Source: Rhipidocladum racemiflorum (Eukaryota; Streptophyta; Magnoliopsida; Poales; Poaceae). Taken from it: a DNA stretch of 64,000 bases. Of this stretch, positions 32,138-44,309 are shown piece by piece (the stretch's first letter is position 1; every line of letters begins with the position of its first letter). Under the pieces are notes generated by a model. The model ran no database searches. It was not told the origin of the DNA and saw nothing but the letters and a program-made list of their open reading frames with translations. Location: NCBI GenBank assembly GCA_036346355.1, contig CM070580.1, forward strand, positions 17,537,374 to 17,601,373, read 5' to 3'. A program made the position numbers and the translations under genes.

Positions 32138-34601
32138 GCCATGAGACAAGTGAACGCTAGCGAATGATTCATTAGACAGGTAGGTCCTCATTTATTTGGT
32201 ATCCCACACTTCAATGAGGAGCCAAACCGGCCCGTCATATTATTGCCCTTGCTCCCACGATGATGGCCAAGACAAACGGATGAAAAGAGGAACTTGTTAC
32301 TACAGTGTTGAGTTGGCAGGATGAAGACGAAAAGGATGAAGGCAAAGAGTCCTATTGGTAGTATGTCTTATTGGTAGTACTTTATCTATGCTGATAGATA
32401 TATAATGTATGGGAAGTATCCAATGCTAACCCCTCTCATGGTGCTAATGGATAGATCATATATATCTGCTGAAGCAACTTGAGGCCGGGCTACAATGATA
32501 GTTATTTTGTGAATAATCCCCCTTAACAATTAGCATATAAATCATTTATGAGGACTCACACTCTGCTCCTAACGTTGTAATTTCAAATCTTATCCATCCA
32601 TGTTCCTATCCAACCATAGTAAGCATGTGAGAATTGAGACGTTAACACTGGGATCGGAGAAGAGTTTTGACAGCATGCATAGCATTATCACTTAATTACC
32701 GAGGATGGCCGGCCCTTCTTTCTCTTTGCGGTCAGTTTGGAGCAAGGTAGTAAAAGTACTTCCCGCCGACGTCGTTGAAGTAAAGCTTAGCCAAACCCTA
32801 ATAATCACATGATCTAGCTGGATAAAAGAGAAGCAGTTTAGGTTGAATGATCTGCTTTTTAATCATCAACAACTGTGGATCCCGCCATCTAGCGACTAGT
32901 AGAATACTAGATCCATCGGTGCCTGCCACGCCGGTTGGCATATATCGTACTCGTTCCTACACGGACATTCAAGTACTAGTGTTTATTGTTACACTCTCGT
33001 ACACTTTCTTATAGGCGGTAGCCACTGGATCGGATCAGAGATTATGAGATATGGTATAAACGTGTACAGTCTTAAGAACGAAGAAGATAAATCTCATAGA
33101 AAATTAAAGTAACGGCAATGAAGTAATTAGCCACGATGAGGGGGAAAGAGTTAGCGAAGCCGACAGTAAATTCTTTTAGCACAATCTCAAAAGAGTGCAA
33201 CGGATTATTGCTCTCTCCAACTTCTTGAACTTTTTATGACCCTTGAATTTTTGCCCTATACAAAAATCTAATGTTAAAAACCTACCCTCTGATCCTCTTG
33301 TACATCTCTCTTATTTTGGATGAGTTGATTTGTTGCTTCTTAGATTGCTTGGGTTCTCAATGATCACCCTATAAGTTTATGTAGCTCCTTACTCTTCCTC
33401 CGAAAATAAGTAGGAATCATACTTCAAAAGAAAGCATAAATTCTAATGCTATTATGATTCATCTAGGACTCCTTATAACACACCTTTTTAATGTCTAAAA
33501 AACTAAATATAAGTCAGTTTGCTCAACATATACGTTAAGACAATTCTTAAATTTATGTAAGCCATGTACGGCGCACGTAGTATTACCTGGTGCCCTCTCC
33601 GTTAGCTACCTCATGGGCAGGCAGATGCATCTTGATTTGCTCTTCTCCCGCCAAGCATTTGTATTCTTGTGTGTGGACACATGCACGCGGAGATCAAAGA
33701 AAAACAGGCAGACTACTTTTTGTTCAGAAAGAAGACAGAACATACACACATGACATGACCAAATCCAACACTCACATTTTCAGTTTTTGGCCGATAGAAC
33801 GAGTTGAGATGGAATTTGCAGGCTTGCAGCTATACATGACCAAGTCCAACACTCACATTTCCAGTCTGACACTAGTTATTCGACCCAAAGAAAAAGGTGT
33901 CTCGATCGCCTCTTCCAATTTTATTAAAAAATTTACCTTTACTATATAACTCTAATATATATTATTAACAATATAATTATATTTGTTATATAACTCTAAT
34001 ATCTACCTATGATTAGCCTGTTCCGTTATAAATTTGTTTCACTAAAATATATTTTTTTTATTAATGAGGAACATTTGAGCTTCTTAAAAAATTATTGTGT
34101 GATTCTTTTTACCTTTAACTATATACATTGAATCTCGTCGGTACTATGTTTTATCTATATAGATATATAGTTTCACCCCTCATAAGCTTCTAGATCGTTT
34201 ATATAGGACAACGGAATGGAGCACCATGAGCTATGGGCATCATAATTTTAAATGCGTTAATTCAAGTAAAATTCAAGTATATTATTTGAAACTTTCAATT
34301 TTAGGGTATATACCCATTTATAACAATTCAAATGAAACACATACCTTTGAAAAAATATACTCAAATTCAAAGATTTGAATAAATTTAGATCACATGCTTT
34401 GATGATTTATATATAAAATCAGCACATACCTACAACCAAACTATCATAAAAAGGGAAGCTCTAGTTTAAATTTTAGTTCAAACTTGTTAGAACTAGTTAG
34501 TAAACTAGTTAAACCCAATATCCTAAATTTTTAAAAAAAATTCAAATGTACATACATAGAGAAAATACCTGTTTTGGTTCACGGTGCCTAGGCACCATGG
34601 T
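32138..34601. other. Intergenic sequence with a dispersed repeat at 33060-33480
   Basis: 33060-33480 is a diverged relative of 20900-21300. 33750-33860 contains the phrase ATGACCAAATCCAACACTCA, again with one change at 33836, a local duplication of about 80 bp. The rest is AT-rich with no gene. Confidence 0.4.
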
Positions 34602-35322
34602 GTAACACCCTAAGAAACGCAATAAATTAATAAAGTGTCTTATCATGCTTGTAAATGAGTTTTTGGATTTTTAATATGGATTTTCTTATTTTTCAACTTA
34701 AAAATGCTATAATTAAATCCATTTTCTTCCAAATTAAGCAATAAAAAGGAACTCATATAAATTTCAAATAACCCAATTTAGGAAATAATTTTCTAAAAAT
34801 ACTAGAACACATGAGATGAATAGATATGAATTTTTCATAATTTTTTTCCACAACATGCGAATGCCTTAAAAAATCAACAAAAGCTTAAAACAGCCAACTT
34901 TCAAGAATTTTCATTTGAAATCTATAGCTCCAAACTGAGTGAACTCATGGGCATTTGAAGCCTCATTCAATGATCTTTCTGCACAAAAATTTCCTACACA
35001 AAAATTTCCAGGAATTTGTAGCTCACCTAAAGCAAATAAAGGAAAAGCTGAATTAGGTGCTGCCACAGTAGTGTGCAAGTTGTTCGATGGAAAGCCGGGC
35101 GCCGCTATTAGCTCGCCATCGTGCCTCGCCACCTCCGCCCATGCACCAGCCGCAGCACCGTCCTCACGCCATCAAGCTGCTCGCCCTCTCCGCCCCTCTC
35201 TACCCTCGACACAACCGCGCCAGGCAACGCCACACACGCGTGCGGTCTGGACGCTCGCGCCATGTGACGGGCTGAGCTCCGCCTCGCCTAGTTCCTTGCC
35301 CATTTCGTGCCTTGCCATAAAG
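34602..35322 (+). repeat. Left part of an older LTR-like repeat, interrupted by a gypsy element
   Basis: It starts TGTAACACCCTAAGAAACGC, a typical grass gypsy LTR start, and is cut at 35322 by the target duplicate ATGCC of the next element. It appears to resume at 44310. No coding domain is visible. Confidence 0.5.
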
Positions 35323-35327
35323 ATGCC

Positions 35328-37529
35328 TGTAACACCCCGGCATTACTATGCCTGAATGTTACCAAACATAAGCTAAACAACATCTAAATACCACATTTAA
35401 CATCAAATTCCAGCAAAGGTGCATAGACTAAAAACCGAGATTTCGGCAGCACCTCCTTTGTTTTATCATGAATTTAAGAAACAGCAACAATATAGCATTA
35501 TATGGCAATAAGAGAAACATCTAAACAGCAATAAATAAAGTCTTAACGACAATAAAAGACTAACATCAAGCTCTTAAAGTTCCAAGTGTCAAACACACAA
35601 TAGAACTCTCATTAACCAAGCTAAGACTTAATTTAAAGGCCATCACACGCAATTTATTATCCAACTAAATGAATTGACTTGGGGAAACATTAAGGTGAAG
35701 CAACGTGTGAGCGTGTGACTATTCCCCTTTCCGCATGCCGTTCTCATGGTACCTAAAACAACAAGAAAACACAAGGGTGAGTTCGAAAACTCAAGAAGCA
35801 TACCGCAATGGACAACAAGCATAACAACAAGTCAATAACATCTTTCAGCATGTATAACATCTCATTCATGAATACTTATCAATATCATCATCAATTTGTA
35901 TGCGATGTAATGCATTGCTCCTGACCCTCTGGAACCTCATACCGGTATGGGAAGTACACACCGTCGGTGTGCACCCTTTCCTCCCTTCCATCCCGAAGAT
36001 GGAGGGTGCCTACTCGCTTCCAAACACCACGTGGATGGAATCACGACATAGGACTTACTCAATGGCGTTCCGGACTAGTCATAACTTTCTCACCGACCTT
36101 GCCGGACTAGCTATGACTTTCTCACCGCCCTCGCCCTATCTCATGACATGCATGCAACCATGCTAAATATCATATTCAATTCACATATTAACACATGGCA
36201 TCATAATATGTTAAACATGCTCATCATATCATATCAATCATTAAATCATGGCAAGTGGACATATATCATGTAGGCAATTCCATCTAATTTCAACATGCAA
36301 CCTACAACTTGCTATCCATCACAACACACTTGCCTCAAACACGTGCAACGGATTGGCGGGAAGAAGAGGGAACTCCCGGGGTCACACCACCTGCACATAG
36401 GCATCACACACTCACAATCATAACCTCAAAACAGTACACACGCCCCATCTAACCCGACATTGCCAACTACTCGCAAAACCTAAAAACAGAGGTTCTGTCA
36501 GGCGGGACAGCAGCCTTGCAAAAGGCATAACTTGAGTTCTGGGACTCCAAATCGAATAAACGAGTACACCGTCGCGAAGCTTAGGAAATTTCCCAACTTT
36601 TTCTAGTTATAGGGAAAGACTGATTCGGACTCTAAAATTGTTTAATCTACAGATTACCACAATCTGTTCCAGTTACGTCACAGATTTTTAGGCGCTCGGT
36701 AAAACAGCCATAACTTTCAAACGGCTGATCGGAAATTAACGTGCTTTACGTCCACGGAAAGATAATTAAATTATCTACAACTTCCTAGAAGTCCGTACGG
36801 TCTGATTCGGATTCTAAATCGACGGAAACTCGAACCCTAGTTCGACTGCTCAATCTGCCCGAAAACAGAAACGTGGACAAGTTTAGATCTAACCCAAATT
36901 ACTTCAAACCAGCGCCTCCAATTGATCTAAAAACTTGGTAAACACCCTAATAACAGTACCTAGATCATCCCCAAGGATCCCCAAGATCATACCTTGGCCC
37001 GATGCACAAAACTCCAATGAATCTCCTCGCGAATCGCTCCTCGCTTCCACGCTCCTCGCTCCTCGCTTCCACGCTCCTCGCTCCTCGCTCCTCGCTCCAC
37101 GGGACGACTCCACGAGGTGCAGGGGTGGGAGGCCACACAAAGGCAGAAAGGGGTGGAGTAGAGGTGGTGGAGAAGTGGGGAGAAATGGTCAAAAGCTGAG
37201 GTGGAGGCGCACAAGAGGGAGAGGAGAGGGGAGGGGCTAGGGCTAGGAGGGAAGGGGTGGGGCGCACCAACAGCAGCATGGGCGCAAGGGGCTGGGGGAG
37301 CCACTTTTACCAGCCCTAAACCCAATCCTAGTCGGTTACGGAGTCCTAATCCATCCCACCAACGCCCACCAAGGCCCAAAACTCATCCGGGATGGCCCAA
37401 AACCCCGAAAACGGCCCGGAAACGTTATTAACCCCGATCCTTATGATTTTAACCTTATTTCCACATCTCATACTGTATTTAACCTTATCATGTTCAAAAA
37501 TTAAGGATACGACACTCAGAGGTGTCACA
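35328..37529 (-). repeat. 3' LTR of the chromovirus-like element (2202 bp)
   Basis: In plus-strand reading it begins TGTAACACCCCGG and ends GAGGTGTCACA. It is nearly identical to 42079-44304. It contains a short tandem run of CTCCTCGCTCCTCGCTTCCA type at about 37021-37100. Confidence 0.92.
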
Positions 37530-37542
37530 TTCTTCCCCTTCA
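37530..37542 (-). other. Polypurine tract of the chromovirus-like element
   Basis: On the minus strand TGAAGGGGAAGAA directly precedes the 3' LTR start TGTGACACC. Confidence 0.75.
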
Positions 37543-37610
37543 ACGGGATTCGACCTCGAATCTAAACGCACCAATCACGAAACCCAAAGAAACCAAAGAC
37601 AGCCAGATTT

Positions 37611-38830
37611 TCACAACACATACCGAGGTGAAAAGCTCGGATACTTCTCGCGCATGCGAGATTCCAGCTCCCAAGTCGCTTCTCTCTCGGTCTGATGTGA
37701 CCACAAGACCTTGACAAACTTAAGCGTCCTGTTCTTCATCACTTGCTCTGAAGTCCCCAGAATTTCCACAGGACGGGACTCGAAGGTGAGGTCCTGCTCA
37801 AGCACTAATGGTTCCAATGGAACCACCAACTCCGGATCGTGCAAGTATTTCTTCAACATCGAGACATGGAACACATCATGCACACCTTACATGGATTCCG
37901 GTAGCTCTAGGCGATAGGCCAACCTGCCAACTCGGGCGAGGATAGGAAAAGGCCCAACATACCTTGGACTGAGCTTTCCTTTGGTGCCAAAACGCACCAC
38001 ACCCTTGGTGGGAGATACTCGCAAGAGTACGCTATCACCCACCTCAAACTCCAAGTCTCGCCGCCTTACATCAGCATAGCTTTTCTGTCTACTCTGCGCT
38101 GCGAGAAGGTTCTCGCTGCACTCGCCACGCGATCAATAGTCTGCTGAACCCAATCCGGTCCAAGAATCGCTCTCTCGCCCATCGCATCCCAACAAAGTGG
38201 CGATCTGCACTTCCGCCATATAGTACCTCATAAGGAGCAGCCGGATCTTTGGAATGATAGCTGTTAAGCAAACTCTGCAAGGGGCAAATGGTCTTCCCAG
38301 CTACCCTTCCAAGCCATCACACAGGCCCTGAGCATGTCCTCCAAAGTTTGGATGGTACGCTCAGACTGCCCATCTGTCTGAGGGTGAAAAGCGGTACTAA
38401 GGCAAAGCTGCGTACCCAAAGCACTCTGCAAACTCTCCCAGAACTTGGAGACGAACTTCGCATCCCGATCGTGAGATAATGGTCTTGGGTACACCATGCA
38501 ATCTCACAATCTCCCGCACATAGATGGGAGCCAACTCGCTCACTGAATTGGTCGTGCGGATGGGAATGAAATCTTGCGCAGACTTGCCGAGACGGTCCAC
38601 CACAACCCAAACAAGATCCTTCCTCGTGGAGAACGAGGTAGACCAACCACGAAATCCATGGAGATGTCATCCCATGGCCACACAGAACCTCCAAGGGCTG
38701 CAACAAAGCCAGCGGACGCTTATGCTCGCCTTTGATCTTCCGGCAAATCCCACAAGACGCCACATACTTGGCAATATCCACTCTCATCCTTTTCCACCGT
38801 AAATTCTTCTTCAAGTCCTGTACATCTTGG
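37611..38830 (-). pseudogene. pol: Integrase and chromodomain-like end, frameshifted
   Basis: On the minus strand the zinc-binding part reads YVASCGICRKIKGEH (about 38770-38725). The core appears in pieces: VDRLGKSAQDFIPI, IVRLHGVPKTII, then in another frame SHDRDAKFVSKFWESL and AFHPQTDGQSERTIQTLEDM, which hold the second Asp and the Glu of the DDE triad. The C-terminal piece (37883-37611) reads FHVSMLKKYLHDPE and VKVLWSHQTEREATWELE, a chromodomain-type tail that guides insertion to chromatin in this family. At least three frameshifts separate the pieces. Confidence 0.8.
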
Positions 38831-39199
38831 TCTCTCCGGGATGGACCGTGTCTGGTGCGATGAGCTTCTCTCGAATGTCTTCTTTCACTTGAGATTTACG
38901 GGCACGCACAGACGGCCCTGAAACCTCAAAACTCCCGCATCATCAACGGTAAAGTCTCCGACTTGCCATCCTCAAGGCGTTCCTCACCTTTGGAGCAAGC
39001 GATCATCTTTGTTGTGCCTCCTGCTGCGCTCGGGAATCGCCGACTCAAGAATCAATTGAGTTTCAGCTTGCACGGTCCCGGCAAAGCAAGAGGAGACTCC
39101 CAACCGCTCAAAATCAGCAACAAGACAATCAACAACAGGGGCATTGTCTTGCGGTCGAGAGCGTCGGCCACCACATTTGCCTTCCCGGATGATCTTGGA

Positions 39200-40640
39200 T
39201 AGTGAGGTCATAATCCTTTATCAATTCTAGCCACCTCCTCTGCCTCAAGTTCAAATCTTTCTGAGTAAAGATGTACTTGAGGCTCTTGTGATCGATAAAA
39301 ATATCACAAGATTCGCCATTACAAATAATGCCTCCATATCTTCAATGCAAACACCACGGCGGCTAGCTCAAGATCATGGGTGGGATAGTTCTGCTCATGC
39401 TTTTTCAGCCGCCTCGAAGCATAAGCAATCACCTTGCCATTTTGCATGAGCACACAACCAAGTCCCAACCGAGAAGCATCGTAATAAACAGTGAAAGCGC
39501 TTCCCGGTTCGGGAAGGGTAAGAACGAGGAGCGATCACTAACTTCTCCTTCAAAGTGCAGAAGCCGTGTGCTCACACTCTGCAAATCCACCGGAACTTCA
39601 TCCCCTTCTCGAGTCGGTTGTGAAAGTGGCTTGGCAATGATAGAGAAATTCTGCACAAAATGCCGATAGTAGCCACCAACCCAAGGAAACTACGCACCTC
39701 TTTGACATTGGAAGGCCTCTTCCAATCCAAAAGCTCTTGAGACTTTGCTAGGATCTACAGATATGCCCTCTGGATTGATGATGTGGCCAAGAAAACCCAC
39801 TTCAAATCCAGAACTCGCACTTTTTCAGCTTAGCAAAGAATTGATTCTCCTCGTGGTACTCAAAGACAAGCCTCAAGTGTCGCTCATGCTCCTCTTCCGA
39901 TTTAGAGTAAATCGTAATGTCATCGATGAACACTACCACAAACTCATCAAGGTACTTGTGTAGCATACTGTTCATCGCCTCCATAAAGACAAAGGAGCAT
40001 TAGTTAGTCCAAAAGACATAACTTTAAATTCATAATGCCCATACCTAGTGGAGAAAGCGGTCTTCTCAATGTCCTGCTCCCTCACACGGATCTGATTATA
40101 CCCTCGATCAAGATCAATTTTGGAGAACACCTTTGCTCCCTTGATTGGTCAAACAGATCCTCGATGCGAGGCAAAGGATACTTGTTTTTGACTGTCACTT
40201 GGTTAAGAGCACGATAATCAATGCACATACGCCAACTTCCATCCTTCTTCGAGACGAAGAGGACGGGTGCTCCCCATGGTGATACGCTACGCCGAATGAA
40301 GCCCTTGGCCAACAGATCCTCCAACTGCTTCTTCAACTCGTCTTGAAAAGGATGAGCCAAGCGGTATGGAGAGATAGAAATAGGTCGAGTGCCAGGAACA
40401 AGATCAATACGAAACTCCACATTCCTCACAGGAGGTAGACCAGGCAACTCGTCAGGGAACACATCAACGAACTCCTTCACTACAGAAATCTCCTCAATGG
40501 GAACTGAGGAAGATGGTTTCTCAGACAAAGTCACGAGGAAACCCAACAGCCTCAAACGCCGACCAGAAAACAAACTAGTCAAAGCAAAGAGGAATCGGAG
40601 GGTATACCACCCTGAAAGGTCAACTCTTCCCAGACGGGCC
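39200..40640 (-). pseudogene. pol: Reverse transcriptase and RNase H, frameshifted
   Basis: On the minus strand the reverse transcriptase starts near 40400 with ISPYRLAHPFQDELKKQLED, LLAKGFIRRSVSPWGAPVLF, KKDGSWRMCIDYRALNQVTV and YPLPRIEDLFDQ. The catalytic FVVVFIDDITIYSK lies in the frame at 39984-39802. Between them (about 39985-40130) the blocks are in other frames. RNase H remnants follow at about 39650-39200, with no long frame. The order and motifs are those of Ty3/gypsy pol; no complete protein can be made. Confidence 0.82.
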
Positions 40641-40669
40641 TGCAAGGCAACCGTCTTCCGAAACAACAG

Positions 40670-41130
40670 ATCTTAGCACGGCATCGATGCAGCCAGTCCA
40701 TGCCCAAAATGACATCAAAAGGAGCCAATCGGATCACCATGAGATTGGCAAAGAAAACCTCATCATCAATGGCAATGGTGCAACCAGGGCAAACCAAAGA
40801 ACTAGCAATCAAACCCCCGAGAATCGACTAACACGGACTCAAATCCGCTGAACTCCCAACTTAGCTCTACTAGCAAACTCCGACGACACAAAAGAATAGG
40901 ATGCTCCGGAATCAAATAGAACAAAGGCATCAACGGAATCCACGAGCGTAGTACGAAACCACCTCTGGATGCCGGTGACTCGGCGGTCGGCAAAGCGTAC
41001 ACTCCTGGTGGCGCCGGGACGTATGAGCCCGACTCGGTGATGCCCCATCAAGGCTGGGGCGAGGAGGCAATCGAGGAGGAAGCGGGGCAGTGCGGGCACC
41101 GATGCGCGGCCCGGTGGCGCCCGCAAAGGC
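40670..41130 (-). pseudogene. pol: Aspartic protease region of the chromovirus-like element
   Basis: On the minus strand VDAFVLFDSGASYSFVSSEF (about 40930-40870) is the retropepsin active site, with DSGAS intact. A second conserved piece, FDVILGMDWLHR (about 40720-40685), follows in a different frame. Confidence 0.8.
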
Positions 41131-41214
41131 GGTGAGAAAGCGAGCGACCATCATGAGCACCGATCCTCTGGAAGACGCCCGCTGGAGTGGGAGGAGAAGA
41201 CACCGTCTCCCACT

Positions 41215-41350
41215 TGATGATGCTCACTGATTCATCCGGCACTCGCCCCATATGGCCGGGCTTGCCACAGTGGTTGCAACTCCCGGTCCAACCACACTCT
41301 GAAGCACGGTGCTCACCACCGCACTCGGAACGATCCGCAAAAATCCAATG
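41215..41350 (-). pseudogene. gag: gag zinc knuckle remnant
   Basis: On the minus strand CNHCGKPGHMG (about 41282-41250) is the start of a C-x2-C-x4-H-x4-C knuckle. The last Cys is out of frame (TGC follows after an indel), so the knuckle is broken. Upstream, toward the primer site at 42062, there is no recognisable capsid sequence. Confidence 0.7.
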
Positions 41351-41359
41351 CAAAACACT

Positions 41360-42061
41360 TTTCTTTTGGTTCAGCTCAACTAAAGCCAAGAAAACAAATA
41401 AACCGACCGCCGTAACGGGCAGAGAACAACCGAAGGGAACCACCATCAACTCTTCTATTTGACTCCAGTCAACTACCCGATCAAGGACAGAAAGGATAAG
41501 CATTCTTCTCCTACAGGGGTTAATAGTTCTTCGGTGATGGCGCTAACCGGCCACACCGTCAAACCTCACCGTTACTATGAACCAAAAAGAGGTGACCGAA
41601 ACCCTTCGGCACCACAACCCCACTTTTATCACCACAACAGGAACAACCCAATCATTTATACAGACAGACTCCGCAACTCTCTGGGAGCCTCGCCCCTGGC
41701 CTCCACGGCCATGGCGTCCACGGCCTCTACCCCTTGGCATGGCTGCTTAGACAGACAACCATCCAAACACAAAACATAAACACAAAATCACACAATCAAG
41801 ATCATAGATCAAACATCATCATAAGCATATTCCTTATCACATAATCAAGCGCGATGCATTGATGAACCAAAACCCATCCTACTGTGCAACCAAGTGTGTC
41901 AGATTTTAGATTAGTTATACCACTTTTACAAGTTTTAACGTTGCTATCCTATAACAAGGTTTTAGTTAGAACCTAAGCCATGTTTCTAAGTTATTCCACA
42001 TCACATTTTAGTTGTACCCTATAGCATGACACTAAAAATTCACATTCCAAGGACCTACAAA
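41360..42061 (-). other. Region where gag should be, without recognisable capsid sequence
   Basis: About 0.7 kb between the primer site and the zinc knuckle. Only a short Arg/Gly-rich frame (MPRGRGRGRHGRGG, from 41740 on the minus strand) remains, which may be the true gag start (MPxRRGRGR-like starts are common in this group). Confidence 0.45.
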
Positions 42062-42076
42062 CCCGCTCGATACCAA
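42062..42076 (-). other. Primer-binding site, initiator tRNA-Met type
   Basis: On the minus strand TTGGTATCGAGCGGG follows the 5' LTR end. It resembles TGGTATCAGAGC, the complement of initiator tRNA-Met, with one base missing. Confidence 0.65.
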
Positions 42077-42078
42077 TC

Positions 42079-44304
42079 AGTAACACCCGGCATTACTATG
42101 CCTGAATGTTACCAAACATAAGCTAAACAACATCTAAATACCACATTTAACATCAAATTCCAGCAAAGGTGCATAGACTAAAACCGAGATTTCGGCAAAG
42201 CACCTCCTTTGTTTTATCATGAATTTAAGAAACAAGAACAATATAGCATTATATGGCAATAAGAGAAACATCTAAACAGCAATAAATAAAGTCTTAACGA
42301 CAATAAAAGACTAACATCAAGCTCTTAAAGTTCCAAGTGTCAAACACACAATAGAACTCTCATTAACCAAGCTAAGACTTAATTTAAAGGCCATCACACG
42401 CAATTTATTATCCAACTAAATGAATTGACTTGGGGAAACATTAAGGTGAAGCAACGTGTGAGCGTGTGACTATTCCCTTTCCGCATGCCGTTCTCATGGT
42501 ACCTAAAACAACAAGAAAACACAAGGGTGAGTTCGAAAACTCAGCAAGCATACTGCAATGGACAACAAGCATAACAACAAGTCAATAACATCTTTCAGCA
42601 TGTATAACATCTCATTCATGAATACTTATCAATATCATCATCAATTTGTATGCGATGTAATGCATTGCTCCTGACCCTCTGGAACCTCATACCGGTATGG
42701 GAAGTACACACCCGTCGGTGTGCACCCTTTCCTCCCTTCCATCCCGAAGATGGAGGGTGCCTACTCGCTTCCAAACACCACGTGGATGGAATCACGACAT
42801 AGGACTTACTCAATGGCGTTCCGGACTAGTCATAACTTTCTCACCGACCTTGCCGGACTAGCTATGACTTTCTCACCGCCCTCGCCCTATCTCATGACAT
42901 GCATGCAACCATGCTAAATATCATATTCAATTCACATATTAACACATGGCATCATAATATGTTAAACATGCTCATCATATCATATCAATCATTAAATCAT
43001 GGCAAGTGGACATATATCATGTAGGCAATTCCATCTAATTTCAACATGCAACCTACAACTTGCTATCCATCACAACACACTTGCCTCAAACACGTGCACC
43101 GGATTGGCGGGAAGAAGAGGGAACTCCGGGTCACACCACCTGCACATAGGCATCACACACTCACAATCATAACCTCAAAACAGTACACACGCCCCATCTA
43201 ACCCGACATTGCCAACTACTCGCAAAACCTAAAAACAGAGGTTCTGTCCCGCGGGACAGCAGCCTTGCAAAAGGCATAACTTGAGTTCTGGGACTCCAAA
43301 TCGAATAAACGAGTACACCGTCGCGAAGCTTAGGAAATTTCCCAACTTTTTCTAGTTATAGGGAAAGACTGATTCGGACTCTAAAATTGTTTAATCTACA
43401 GATTACCACAATCTGTTCCAGTTACGTCACAGATTTTTAGGCGCTCGGTAAAACAGCCATAACTTTCAAACGGCTGATCGGAAATTAACGTGCTTTACGT
43501 CCACGGAAAGATAATTAAATTATCTACAACTTCCTAGAAGTCCGTACGGTCTGATTCGGATTCTAAATCGACGGAAACTCGAACCCTAGTTCGACTGCTC
43601 AATCTGCCCGAAAACAGAAACGTGGACAAGTTTAGATCTAACCCAAATTACTTCAAACCAGCGCCTCCAATTGATCTAAAAACTTGGTAAACACCCTAAT
43701 AACAGTACCTAGATCATCCCCAAGGATCCCCAAGATCATACCTTGGCCCGATGCACAAAACTCCAATGAATCTCCTCGCGAATCGCTCCTCGCTCCACGC
43801 TCCTCGCTCCTCGCTCCACGCTCCACGCTCCTCGCTCCTCGCTCCTCGCTCCACGGGACGACTCCACGAGGTGCAGGGGTGGGGAGGCCACCCAAAGGCA
43901 GCAAGGGGTGGAGGAGAGGTGGTGGAGAGGTGGGGAGCAATGGGGCAAAGGGGAGGTGGAGGCGCACAAGAGGGAGAGGGAGAGGGGGAGGGGGCTAGGG
44001 CTAGGAGGGGGAAGGGGTGGGGGCGCACCAACAGCAGCATGGGCGCAAGGGGGCTGGGGGGAGCCCCTTTTACCAGCCCTCAACCCAATCCTAGTCCGTT
44101 ACGGAGTCCTAATCCATCCCACCAAAGCCCACCAAGGCCCAAAACTCCTCCGGGAAGGCCCAAAACCCCGAAAACGGCCCGGAAACGGCCCGGAAACGTT
44201 ATTAACCCCCGATCCTTATGATTTTAACCTTATTTCCACATCTCATACTGTATTTAACCTTATCATGTTCAAAAATTAAGGATACGACACTCCGAGGTGT
44301 CACA
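42079..44304 (-). repeat. 5' LTR of the chromovirus-like element (about 2226 bp)
   Basis: Near-identical to 35328-37529. Many differences are one-base length changes in runs of C or G (for example 35334-35338 against 42086-42088). The short tandem run of CTCGCTCCACG type at 43780-43855 differs in arrangement from the other LTR. Confidence 0.92.
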
Positions 44305-44309
44305 ATGCC

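Larger units (their letters stand above)
35328..44304 (-). mobile_element. Ty3/gypsy chromovirus-like element, 9.0 kb, minus strand, gag-deleted
   Basis: Two 2.2-kb LTRs (35328-37529 and 42079-44304) with TGT...ACA ends are flanked by the 5-bp duplicate ATGCC (35323-35327 and 44305-44309). On the minus strand the interior, only 4.5 kb, shows in order a zinc knuckle, protease, reverse transcriptase with FIDD, RNase H, integrase and a chromodomain-like end. The primer site resembles initiator tRNA-Met. Long LTRs with a chromodomain point to the Tekay/Del group (as RIRE3). The capsid part of gag is absent, and pol has many frameshifts. Confidence 0.92.

Noticed and set aside
36904..37431. Open frames repeated at 43653-44279
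   Set aside because: They are the same LTR sequence in two copies; translations are repetitive (SEERGARS-like) and carry no domain.
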